The notes beneath the pieces were generated by a model. That model saw nothing but the letters and a program-made list of their open reading frames with translations. It was not told the DNA's origin and searched no databases. Shown in pieces: positions 11,159 to 21,264 of a DNA stretch of 64,000 bases. Position numbers and translations under genes: made by a program. The DNA comes from [Phialemoniopsis] sp. UDSM-2020 (taxonomy: Eukaryota > Ascomycota > Sordariomycetes > Thyridiales > Thyridiaceae), in assembly GCA_018873225.1 (NCBI GenBank), contig JAEILZ010000005.1, forward strand, positions 3,968,001 to 4,032,000, given 5' to 3'. Numbering within the stretch: position 1 is the first letter of the stretch; each line of letters opens with the position of its first letter.

Positions 11159-12833
11159 GCACGGCAAAGCACCCAATCCCGACCAGTGAGCCCCTTCTAC
11201 AGGGCTCGTTTCCTCTCGCCAGCGATGCGACACGATACAGCGGAACGGCAGAAGCCCGCACGAATTGATATGGTTGGATTATGGAGGCAGATCGAAAAAG
11301 CATTCGCTGGCGAAGATCTAAGTCGCTCTGGATAGAGCGGGAGGCAGGCACGATGAGCTTTTTTAAGTGCTCATCTATTAGGCACGGGTTTATACGTGGC
11401 CAGGTCCAAAAAGACATGATACCAGCAAGAAATCCAGGAGTTAGGCGTGTATGAGACTGGATGAATTATCAACTGGCAAAGATATGACTACAAAACAAGT
11501 GTAGTCTTTGAAAACAAACTGCGAAATTACTTTTCCAACTCTTTACTCCTTGGAAAGAGAATTGAATTGTCTGATGTGATGAAGCCAACCTGTCTGCCTC
11601 GGTGATCAGATGAAGGACCGAGAGCGTCTTACCAGAACCATATGCAGAAGAACACAAGCTCGTGTAGCGAATGACCAGCCACAAGTATTTCACATCTAGT
11701 TGATAGGGGTCCGGACAAGGCTAAGTTCTGTTGTCTGCTGCACTCGGTCAGCACTGTCTCGAACAGTGGGTGCCGAGCTGACAGGAGCCATCCCTCGACC
11801 AAGCACGCGGTGCCGTGCCGGGTTTTCCTTGCCTAGCGAGCCTAGATGCATGCGAGGGTCCTTCGGGCCCAATAACCGGCCTGCACGGCAGCAAATCAGC
11901 GGTGGACAACGGCTCCCACCGCCAGATGGAACAGCTGAGGGCTGAGGATGAAGGACGATTGCATCAATGGGTTTTCTCCTTGTCTTTTCATAGAACTGTA
12001 GAGCATGCAGCCATTTGAGAGTTGTGAACTTGAAGTGCAGTTAGGTTTATGTTAGCACCAAGGTTGGGGTTTCATGGGTCCCCCCCAGTGCATTTCCCCC
12101 CATCAAACTCCACTAGAACTGGGGTTCGCTTCTTCTTCCTGCGCCGCTCCAACCTGGTGCACCACCACACCCAACAAGCGCACCACCACTTTACTTCGTC
12201 AAAGTCAGCGAGTCTGGTGGTGCCCACAAGTCGTCATCGCCCCTTCAATCCCATTTCTCTATCCGACATCTACTCCCACCTCGAATTGTTTGAACCCTTC
12301 CATCCGCGGCTTCAGATCATCCTTGCCATCCTCTCCTTTTCCCCCAGGCGACGGCGCTCCGACTCGCACATACATCCCCTCACACCTTTAACTGCCTCTG
12401 GGCACACACGGACCGACGGTACTAGCACGTGGGTTCAGGGTCCCGACGGTAACCATCAGCATTCCTCGCTGATTTGACTGCCAGCAACGGGCACTTGGCA
12501 TTAGATGCGTCGATAGTCAATCCGTCAAACGACCTTCAAACGCCTTGCATTGCGCTCCCCGGCTGTGCTTTTGTCACCCTTGGTTCACCCTGAGAAGTAC
12601 ACAAGAGCCTCCTCTCCTCCGCTACCGGTCGGGTCCCGACTTTGCGATCCACAAATTATTGCGAGTCCATCACGTTCAACCTCTCATCCAGCACAAGCCG
12701 CTCGACTGCATCTCAACCTCCCAACGAGCTGCTTCATTTTACGACGCACATCAACCCCGACTTCAGCTGGTCCCTAGGCATAGGAGACCTTCTTCCCTCC
12801 CCTCCATCCCCTCCAACCCCTCGCGCGCGAACC
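11159..12833. other. Intergenic: mago 3' flank and long GID4 leader
   Basis: A 1.7 kb gap. Bases from about 12050 are CT-rich and read like a long 5' leader. No conserved protein segment was recognised in any frame. No tRNA or repeat was found. Confidence 0.45.
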
Positions 12834-14188
12834 ATGCCCACTCCGTCATCACACAATACGGACGAGTCGCACACCTTCACATCGTCATGTCCCGATGAGC
12901 AAGCACCGCACTCTCCATCAAGCTGGCATCCGCCGCCGCCGTATCCGCTAGACATGGATGATGTGCGGGTGGTTCGAGAGATGCTAGACGAGGACGACTC
13001 GGCATCACGGTCAACGACATCGTCTCCGCGCCCAGACTCGAGGAGTGGAAGTGGAGGCGAGGCCTCTGCTTCAGCGCTGCGCAGTACAAGCGATCCCGAC
13101 GACTCCAACAAGCACTCAGACACCGACGAGGAGATGCGATCCGGCGACCAAGTAGGCCCCGGTGCAGCTGTGGGTATCAGCGGACTAACGGAAGCACATG
13201 TCATTGAGGGGCAGGTTTATACTTCCGACCCTCGAAGAAGACCAAATCGACACTCGACAGACACAAGATTACGTGGCGCGCCCAAGGAACGAATAGACGA
13301 CCTGGAAGCGACTGAGCTCGATGGGTTTGTCGACGAGCTGGGGACATCAATGGGCTATGAATATTCCAACATGAGGGTAGGTACACCAAACGCGCGCATG
13401 GCTGGACCTGTCCCTGGTCGTCAGACCTGCCGCGATTGTGTCTGTTCCTGGCTAGAACATATACACTAACACAATGTGTTACAGCTGATTCCCACCACGC
13501 CATCGTCGTTCCTCCGGCCCGGTAGTCGATTCACAGGCACTCAACAGTCTGAGCGCCAAGTGTACGACGTGCATGTCGAGATCAAGCATGTCGACCTCCG
13601 CGAGTCCTTCCTCTGCGGCTACCTCCGAATACAAGGTGATTGGTGTCCATGGCTTGCTTCCTTGCTGCCAGTGACATGTTGCTAACGTGTGGTGACCAGG
13701 CTTGACCGAGGACCACCCGACGCTTACCACCTACTTCGAGGGCGAGATCATTGGCAACAAATATGGGTTTATGACCAAACACGACTCGTGGGGTGCCAAC
13801 GACCGCATCGACTTCTCGCATTGGTCCAAATTTGCCGCCTTCCGCCCGTTTGCCAAGCAAGCCAAGAAGGGCAACACGGCCATCAAGGACGTCGCACAGA
13901 GGGAGCACATATTCATGCGGTGGAAGGAGCACTTTTTGGTCCCAGACCACCGGGTACGGACCATCAACGGCGCCAGCTTTGAGGGGTTCTACTACATCTG
14001 CTTCAACCAGATCCAGGGCGAAGTCAGCGGGATCTATTTCCACTCTAAGAGCGAAAAGTGAGTTTGCTGGCCCCGAGACTACTCTCTCTTTCGTGAATGA
14101 CCCTAACCACCCCTCGAGTAGGTTCCAGCAGCTGGAGCTCAAGCATGTTGAGGACAGAGGTTGCTACAGCGCCATGGAATTCAGGTGA
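12834..14188 (+). CDS. gid4: GID/CTLH E3 ligase substrate receptor, Vid24/Gid4 family
   Basis: Proposed exons are 12834-13376, 13485-13635, 13700-14057 and 14122-14188, giving 372 aa. Gid4 recognises Pro/N-degrons on gluconeogenic enzymes and presents them to the GID ubiquitin ligase during the switch to glucose. The first ~180 residues are Ser/Pro/Asp-rich and probably disordered. The Vid24 beta-barrel domain starts around residue 195 (VYDVHVEIKHVDLRESFLCG, then YLRIQGLTEDHP, TYFEGEIIG) and runs to the C-terminus (SGIYFHSKSEKFQQLEL). The three introns (108, 64 and 64 nt) each restore conserved sequence. ATG 12834 is the first ATG in the open frame and is preceded by ACC. It could be the paralogue Gid10/Gid11, but the domain call is firm. 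Confidence 0.9.
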
Positions 14189-14577
14189 CATGCTTAAAAC
14201 ACCACGGCCAACAACGACGGCACGGTAAAACAAATGAAGCGCCGTACGAAAAGTCATTCATCAATGATCATTCTGTTCGGACAATGACAAGGTTTATAAG
14301 ATTACGGGACAAAGTCAGGAAGCATTGCAGCGGTTTTCTTTCCCATTTCTTTTTGGTTCTCTAATCTTTTTCATCGAATATCGCATCGACGGACAAAGGG
14401 AGGACAATTTCTGCTTTTCAAACGACATACCTAAAGTACCCGGGCATGACACCAGCACCGGAAAAGATGGGGAAGCGCGCCGCCGGAGGCTATTATTGAC
14501 CAGCAAGGGTCATCACAATTCTCTTTTTTTGCATTTTTCAGTATTTTGATTTTCATTTCAGAGACAGCTGTATACGA
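14189..14577. other. Intergenic: convergent 3' flanks of GID4 and Trm11
   Basis: AT-richer region between two stop codons; probable 3' UTRs. Nothing else seen. Confidence 0.5.
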
Positions 14578-16142
14578 CTACCCCGGCGAAGGGGAAGCGG
14601 CGCCCGAGGCTGACGGGCTCTGAAACTTGTTGAAATAACCCCTTCGAAAGGGATTCAGCTCATTCGCTGTGGTACCCACGCTCTGTGACTTTTTCGCCAG
14701 GGCCGCTGCCAGTGCGTCCTGGTCGACCTGCTCGTCTGGTATCCTCGCGTAGGTGATTAACCTCCGTGACCCTGGTTCTGACCGTCAGTACGCTCCACCC
14801 ATGTCACGCCTTATCAAAGGGAGGGAAAGACTTACACTTGTAAAACGCCTGCGTGCACACCGAGACCACCTCCATGCACGGGTGTGTCGGCACGGCGATC
14901 TCCTGCTCCTCGTCGTTGGCCGTCGGCATCCAGAACGCCAGGCGGCCGCCGTCGACGAGTGTTTCGGCGGAGAAGACGAGTATGTCGTCGAGCATGGCGT
15001 GGAAGCTGTAGGGCTTCTTGGGCGGCACGTAGGCCGGGTCCCGGAACATCTTGCGCGACTTCTCGTCGATCCACGGCATCTTCTCCGGGTCGCGGCAGCC
15101 GAGGACCACGAGCCCTTCGCGCACGCCGTAGGGCGGGTCGCAGATGATGCCGTCTAGTATGCCTCTTACTTTGGGTGCGGTTGTCCTCCCGTTGGGCGCG
15201 AGATCTTGTTGTGTTTCTTGCTCGGCGAGCAGGCGCAGCGGCGTCCGCCGGATGGGCGTGTGCGTCAGGTCCGCCGTGAACATGTCGCCCATGCACGCCT
15301 CGAGGCCGTACTGCCGGAAATTGCCCGCGACCGTCTTGTCGCCCTCCTGGCCCCGGATCGCCCGGCCGTCAATATCACTGCCCCAGGCCACGGCGCCCCA
15401 CTGCGCCGCCGCAACGGGGAAACTGCCCGTGCCGACAAACGGGTCGTAGAACAGCTTGCCCGGGCTAGCGAGCGCCATGTTGGCCGTCACGAGCGCGAGC
15501 TCCGAGTCCATGCTCGTCGTGCTGATGTACCGCCTCTTCTTGAGGTCGAGCACCTTGCACAGGTCGCGCGCCGACCCGCCGACGTACCGGCCGAGGTAAC
15601 ACCGCTCCGGATCCGGAAGGCCCAGGGGCACGGCCTCGGGGGCCCAGTGCTCGAAGAGCACGAAGTCGATGTCCGGGTCGCGCATGCGGATCGGGCCCTG
15701 CAGGGGTAGGTAGGCGAAGGAGTTGATGAGGGCGAGGCGCGCGGCCGAGGTGTGCGCGCCGCGGAAGGCATCGATGTCGAAGCGGAAGGACGAGTGCTCG
15801 TACCGCTGGAAGAAAGGCGCGGCGCGGACGCGCACGTCGGCGTGCAGGTCTGCCATGGTGGCGCCGGCGCCCCAGAGCTCGTGGATGGTCTGAGTTAGGA
15901 TGGAGCGCTTGGCGAGGGCCTTGGCTGCCTCCTCGGAGGGGAGGTGGACGATGCAGAATGGTGACTGTGGTCAGTTGTTAGCATGTGAAGGCCTTGAGAT
16001 GTGTAGAAATGAATAAGTAGGGGCTTACATCAACATCGTAAAATACTATCTTCATGTCCAGGCCGAGACATGTTGCTATCGCCTCGATCTCAGCCCGCCG
16101 AAAGGTCTCGTGCGACTGAGAGAAGCGTATGAGGTAGTCCAT
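14578..16142 (-). CDS. trm11: tRNA (guanine-10-N2)-methyltransferase catalytic subunit Trm11
   Basis: Proposed exons (coding order) are 16142-16029, 15964-14836 and 14771-14578, giving 478 aa. Trm11 with Trm112 makes m2G10 in cytoplasmic tRNAs. The N-terminal half is the ferredoxin-like/THUMP region (MDYLIRFSQSHETFRRAEI). The Rossmann methyltransferase has motif I YDPFVGTGSFP near residue 210 and the N-methylation motif DPPYG near residue 315. Both introns are 64 nt. The 3' intron restores the YKWSRRLITYARIP segment, which is typical of the family; the unspliced frame stops shortly after YK. The gene is divergent from the RNase P p40-type gene, with 440 bp between the ATGs. Confidence 0.93.
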
Positions 16143-16582
16143 CTTATGAGTGTGTGTGAGTGAGAGAGTCCCAATGAGCGTTGCGCCCCGCGAGGCAGAG
16201 CCGTGGCTGTAGGTCCTCTTTGTTCCAGGTTCGTTATATTAGACCCATGAGATACTAGACAAGTAGACTCTGGGGTAAGTATTCGAAGAAGCTCAATTCA
16301 TGGTTCGTCATGAGACATGGAATCTTTTATTCAGTCTGAGTCTGTGGTACTCATTTGATGGTTCAAATTGGCCCCGCATTGCGGTTGCCAAATTCTAGCA
16401 TCGAAATTTTCCACTTTTCGGTGCCTGACTTGACAAGCGCCTGCCAAATCTTAGGGACCTTCCCGCTGTACGGTAGCACGCTAAACTCACGACCACATCC
16501 ATCTCCAACCAGCCAAGACCTCCGCCTCTGTTCTCGTGATACAGCTCTTCGTCAGGTCATAAGGCCCGGGGTCGGACTCAAT
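16143..16582. promoter_or_regulatory. Divergent promoter of trm11 and RNase P p40-type gene
   Basis: A 440-bp interval between two start codons. No operator was recognised. Both products act on tRNA maturation, so shared control is plausible but is inference. Confidence 0.5.
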
Positions 16583-17986
16583 ATGCTCTCTTTCCCTAAC
16601 ACGAGCGTCTACCAAGGCTCAAAATGCTACTTCACCTACGGAAAGATACCTCATCTTGACCCGAAGCAGCCTCCTTCCAAGGGCAAGCCGTGGACCACCA
16701 TCCAGTCTCTTGACTTTGTTCACAAGGCAAGTTCTTGGGTCTAGCAGCCCATCTATTCATTTTTAGATGTCTAAATCATGGGACTAACAGTGAAGCACAC
16801 AGGTCGACCTCGTCATACCGCAAGAATGCTTGCCAGCGGTCCAGGAGAAGGTCGGCACAGTCAAGCAGGCTCCCGAGTTCAAGCGGGTCATCATGACGCT
16901 TGCGCAGATTCTTGAGCCCGAATTCTTCAAGGAGTATATCAAAATAGGTAAGCTTCCTATAATGTGTGTATTAAATTGGAGTCATGTCTAATGCGAAGAC
17001 CAGGGGACATCCTCATGCTCTCTGAGGGTAGAGTCGGAGAGGACAATGTCTTCACCCTGAGGGACGGTAAGATTCCCGGCTCGACCCGAACCGCGACTAG
17101 TCTGAGATGTTGTGTCTAATATCTCTCCAGGAAAATTGTCACTGTTTCTGGACCGGGAGACGTATGAGCGAGCAGGCCTGGTCGGCCAACCTCACGGGGC
17201 CAAGGGCAAGCGCGGTCTCAAACCGAGATGGGGTATGTCACAAACCTCTTGCCGCTCAATCCCTTGTGAAGGCAGATGTTGATCCTTATTTCACAGTTGT
17301 CGAACTTGATCTCAAGGCAGATCACATGTGGCACGGCAAAAAGGGGTTCGAGAGACTGGTGTACGCCAGCAAGAACGTGCTCAATACTCCGGTTACATGG
17401 CTATTTTGCAACCTAGCAAAGGGTGAGGATCTACCCTACACGGCTTGCCAGAACATTCCTCCCGTATTAACTATGTATTACAGTTCCTGAGTCGGATCCT
17501 CTCGAGGCCCATTTCCCAGCCAAGTACACTTCCAGGCCGGGAGTCCGGCAGAATGCCGATGTCGTGCTGCCTCCGTTTGATCCTCGTCAAGGCGTTCTCA
17601 ACCAACAGCGGCCAGACACCGAGATCTTCTCCACAGAGCTTTACGAGTGGCTGTCTTTAGTCCGCTTGCAAAGCCCGCGCGTGGAGACGGGTGACAGCAT
17701 CGACCCTTACTTGAGCTGCTACCAGGTCCCGAACGAAGACGGAGAGGGACAGCCATATGCCAAGGTTTGCACATTATCTTGGACCGGCTTCTTCTCGAGC
17801 AAGATGGCCCGCGAGATGCTAGTCGACATCATTGCCGCCATGCCCTCAGCAGCCTGGTTCTCCGTGTCCTTCTCCACCTTCCCCAGTTCCAAGGGCCTGT
17901 CGGGCGACTGCGCCGAGTGCACCTTTTTTAGACCGCCAAAGTCGGACGGCGAGTACATGCGTTGGGAGGTGAAGAGCCATGAATGA
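16583..17986 (+). CDS. RNase P/MRP subunit p40 family (Rpp40-like)
   Basis: Six exons: 16583-16726, 16803-16947, 17004-17066, 17131-17232, 17297-17422 and 17484-17986, giving 360 aa. The p40 subunit belongs to nuclear RNase P and RNase MRP, which trim pre-tRNA 5' ends and pre-rRNA. The recognisable core is in the C-terminal half: ELYEWLSLVRLQSPRV, DPYLSCYQVP, then CTLSWTGFFSSKMAREMLVD and WFSVSFSTFPSS. This matches the order seen in human RPP40. Intron 1 needs a GC donor (AAG|GCAAGT) paired with CACAG; all other introns are GT-AG and 56-64 nt. All internal phases agree (phase 0 then phase 1 throughout). The stop codon is 28 bp from that of the convergent ankyrin gene. Confidence 0.85.
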
Positions 17987-18014
17987 ATTCTCTGGGCGAT
18001 TCGACAAAGATCTT

Positions 18015-18689
18015 TCACTCATGTCGCTGCCGAACGCTGCGATCTTCGGCGAGCTCCTCGCCGGCAATGGCATCCTGCACCAACCTCCGCAGCTCGGCCT
18101 GGCCTTCTGGTGTGTGGAAGTCCTCGCGCTCGGCGAGCTGCTCGATCCTCCTGCGGAACTCGGGATCCGGTAGGTCTGCGACCTCTTGGGGCTCGGCCAT
18201 CGTGCCGACCGTGACAGCCAGTCCTTCCGGCACCGGCGGGAGCTCCATCGGCGGGGCAGCCGTCTCGTCCGCGCCGCCACCATTTGTCACAGCTCCATTG
18301 ACAGCAGCGGCCTGCCCCTGCTCTAGACCAGCCAGGTACTCCGCCACCAACGGGAACTCGCCCTCTTCCTGTATCTTCTCACACGCGGTCTGCCCGTCGT
18401 CGTTTGTAATTGTGCGGTCGAGCTTGAGCTCCTCGACGAGGCAGCGCGCCGCCTCGACAGTCTCGACGACGAAGAGGGCGGTCTCGCGGTCCTCGTCGCG
18501 AAGGTCGACGGGGACGCTGAAGTCGTTGACGAGGGCGCGCAGCAGGTCGAGGTGGTTGTAGCTAGCGGCGGCGTGGATCAGCGAGTAGCCGTGCTCGTCC
18601 TGGTGGCTGGCGAGCTCCGGGTGCTCGCGGAGGAGGGGCACGACGGCCGCGGGGTTGTCTGCCGCGAGGAGGAAAGGGTTTGCGGGCAT
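18015..18689 (-). CDS. Small ankyrin-repeat protein
   Basis: Intronless, 224 aa. Two ankyrin units lie at about residues 30-105 (HGYSLIHAAASYNHLDLLRALV, then RETALFVVETVEAARCLVEE). A Pro/Ala/Gly-rich linker and a charged helical C-terminus follow (RRRIEQLAEREDF to DAIAGEELAED). Size and layout resemble the cytosolic yeast protein YCR051W, whose function is unknown; that comparison is from memory. No signal peptide or membrane segment. ATG 18689 is chosen because the upstream frame reads 5' leader without an in-frame ATG of merit. Confidence 0.8.
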   Translation of the reverse strand: MPANPFLLAADNPAAVVPLLREHPELASHQDEHGYSLIHAAASYNHLDLLRALVNDFSVPVDLRDEDRETALFVVETVEAARCLVEELKLDRTITNDDGQTACEKIQEEGEFPLVAEYLAGLEQGQAAAVNGAVTNGGGADETAAPPMELPPVPEGLAVTVGTMAEPQEVADLPDPEFRRRIEQLAEREDFHTPEGQAELRRLVQDAIAGEELAEDRSVRQRHE

Positions 18690-19304
18690 TTTATCTGGGG
18701 AAGGCGGAGATCTTGTTGAGAATATCCTGCTAGAAGACCAATTCCCATGCGGTCTGGGCTCAGTTGCTTTGATCGGTGTTGGAAGGGTCGTGGTTGCTGA
18801 CGTCAATTCTTGGGGTGGAAGGAAGCTGCTCCCCAAAAAAAAGTTTGAAGCTCGATAAGGAAATGATTTTGGTGGGGTTGGTCGCGATCCGTGGCTTCCT
18901 TCCCCCACAGCTCATGTAACTAGTTGGCACGGCATATAAAAATAGAACTGACAACTCTATTAATACTGCATTTGACGGTTGTTAGCTGGGTTTTATATAA
19001 ATCCTTCCATTGACCAGCCTTCTCATGGAGAATATAATGCAGAGCTGTGTACCGTGAAATATCAAATGCTATCAATTGTTTCCTCGCTTGAACGAATGGC
19101 TTCGTCATCTAAAATTCTATATCATATAAAGCTTGGCCGACTCTCTTAACCAACTCCGATGCAATGGCGAAAATGCGAAGCAGAATGACTCCAGGCCTAA
19201 AACGATTCTTAGCATAAAGACGGTGTGAGTGTTATGAACATATGCAAGAGAAAAGAGAGAAACTAAAGAAAAAGAAATAGAAAGCGGAGGAGGGAGTAAT
19301 GTAA
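18690..19304. other. Intergenic: ankyrin-gene promoter and TF 3' flank
   Basis: AT-rich from about 18940 to 19300. Only chance ORFs; no RNA gene or repeat recognised. Confidence 0.5.
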
Positions 19305-21264
19305 TCACATCCGCGCACCTTCGCTCCGCAGCTCGACCCCGAGGTCCTTGGTCTTGTCGTACGGCAACCGCCCCGTCAGCGCCATGCACACCCGCAGTAT
19401 GTTCTGCTCCGTCCACCGGTCATCCGCCGCCGCCGCCACCGCCCCTTTGCCCCTGTACTCCTCGAGGTCGTACAGCGCGTCGATGACGTGCTGCTTCTCG
19501 TCGCCCACGGCCGACTCGTACGACATCACGAGCGGAGTGACAAAGAAGCTGCAGCCCAAGGGCTTGAAGCGGCGCGCATAGGGAATCATCAGCCAGATGC
19601 GCCGGCTCAGCTCGCGGTTCTGCACCTCGAGCAAGGGGTCGTCGGAGCCGAGGAAGCGCAGCGCCGCGCCGAGGATGCGGTTGATGGCGATGAGCACGAG
19701 GATCGTGTAGCAGTGGCACTGCGCCGTCGTGAGGTCGGGGAAGTCGTACCGCGCGCCAAAGGGCGACTCCTCCGGATCGCAGGGCTGCTCGACGAGCCCC
19801 GCACCGCCGTTTTCCTTGCTGCTGCACAGGCGGATGTGCTCGAGCATGGTGACGTTGAGGGCCGAGGCGTCCTCTGCGAGCTTCATGGCCGCCATGGCGG
19901 CGTCCGGGTGCAGCGGGTCCTGCAGGATGCGGTCGAGGTCGTGGACGAGGACGGGCCACTGCGCGAGCTGCAGAACCATGCGGTACGAGGCGGCCAGGAC
20001 GGGGTTGTTGACGGCGCCGCCCTCGAGGCCGGCGATGATGGTGTCGGACCACTCCGGGATGGTGTACATGTTGGGCTTGCGGGTGAGGATGCTCCACGTC
20101 ATCTACAAGAGGAATCGGCGAATGTTAGTATGCCCATACATGCTCTCCGGTCTATACTCTGACCCCTTGCGCTTCCCCACCCCGCTGACAAAGTTGTAGA
20201 AGTCTATACGTACAATCTGACCGAGATTATCCAGCGCGAGATGCAGCTCCAGCTCGTCGAGCAGCTTGGTCGGCCCCCGCTTGTCCATGAGCGTGTATAT
20301 CCCCTCGGTGTGCGCCCTCTTGCCCACGTGAAAGCCGCCGTACGAGTTCTGCCAGAAGAGGGTCGCAAAAGTCAATAACCCTTACAGCAACAGAACAGTA
20401 TCCGGAAGTGGGGAACGCAGAGAACGGTACTTACCTCGACCCTCTGCAGTATCGAGATGGCGGCCAGCGTCGCCGTGTCATACATCTGCTCCGGATCCGC
20501 CAGCGCCGCCTGCACGCTGCGCAGCGCCCGCCCGTACGTCCTGAGGTCCAGCAGGTCCTCATCCGCGCCGGGCTTGATACTACTACCACCACTGCCGCCT
20601 TTGCCGCTGTTGTTACTGCTACTGCACCGCCGGCGGAGGTTGGCGTGGCTCACGACGAGGCACTCGACGGCGTGCTGCAGCGCGCGCGAGCCTTCTATCC
20701 GCGGCGGGAGGAGGGCCAGGGTGCGCCGCGAGAGCGACAGGCCGTACTTGTCGTCGCCCGGCGCGACCAGGCACGAGACGAGCCGGCGCGCGGCGCGGCC
20801 CGCCGTCGTCGTGGGCAAGGGGGAGCCCGAGCTGAAGGAGAGGCACGAGGGCGACGTGGCGCGCTGGAGGCGCAGCTGGTGGAAGATGCCCGTGCCCTCT
20901 GGCGTCGTCTTGGTCTTGAGCCCCACGAGCGTGCCGGGCGCCGTCGTCGTCGTCCTGATGGTGAAGGTCGACGTGTGAGGGCTGCTGGCGCCGGACGAGG
21001 TGGTGGACTCGGGCTCGGCAAAGGTGGCCTGGACGAACTTGCGCTCTGTGGGCGGGCCTGAGCACGTCTTGTTGCTCCGTTTGCAGTTGCCGCACTGGGG
21101 CCACCTCTCGTCGCACTGGTAGTGGTTCAACGATGTCAATGCCGTGTCCTATCAAAGTCACTGCGCGTGCGTGTATAGGGAAGAAGGGCACGGAGGCTTG
21201 AGCATACCTTGATCTTGCGCTGCTTGCAGTACTGGCACCGGTCACTCTTTGGTATGCCGGGCAT
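19305..21264 (-). CDS. Zn2Cys6 fungal transcription factor
   Basis: Proposed exons (coding order) are 21264-21208, 21115-20435, 20348-20214 and 20102-19305, giving 556 aa. The zinc cluster at residues 10-37 (C-X2-C-X6-C-X6-C-X2-C-X6-C) is split by intron 1 between KIK and CDERWPQC. A Ser/Thr/Pro-rich region and the fungal-specific middle homology region follow (LEVQNRELSRRIWLMIPYARRF near the end). Intron lengths are 92, 86 and 111 nt. The acceptor of intron 1 must be the CAG at 21118-21116: an earlier one would add an insertion inside the zinc cluster. Targets cannot be inferred; the neighbours (ankyrin gene, gene-poor gap) give no pathway context. Confidence 0.87.

Noticed and set aside
12642..12833. 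N-terminal extension of the GID4 frame
   Set aside because: Open frame without ATG; pyrimidine-rich leader composition.
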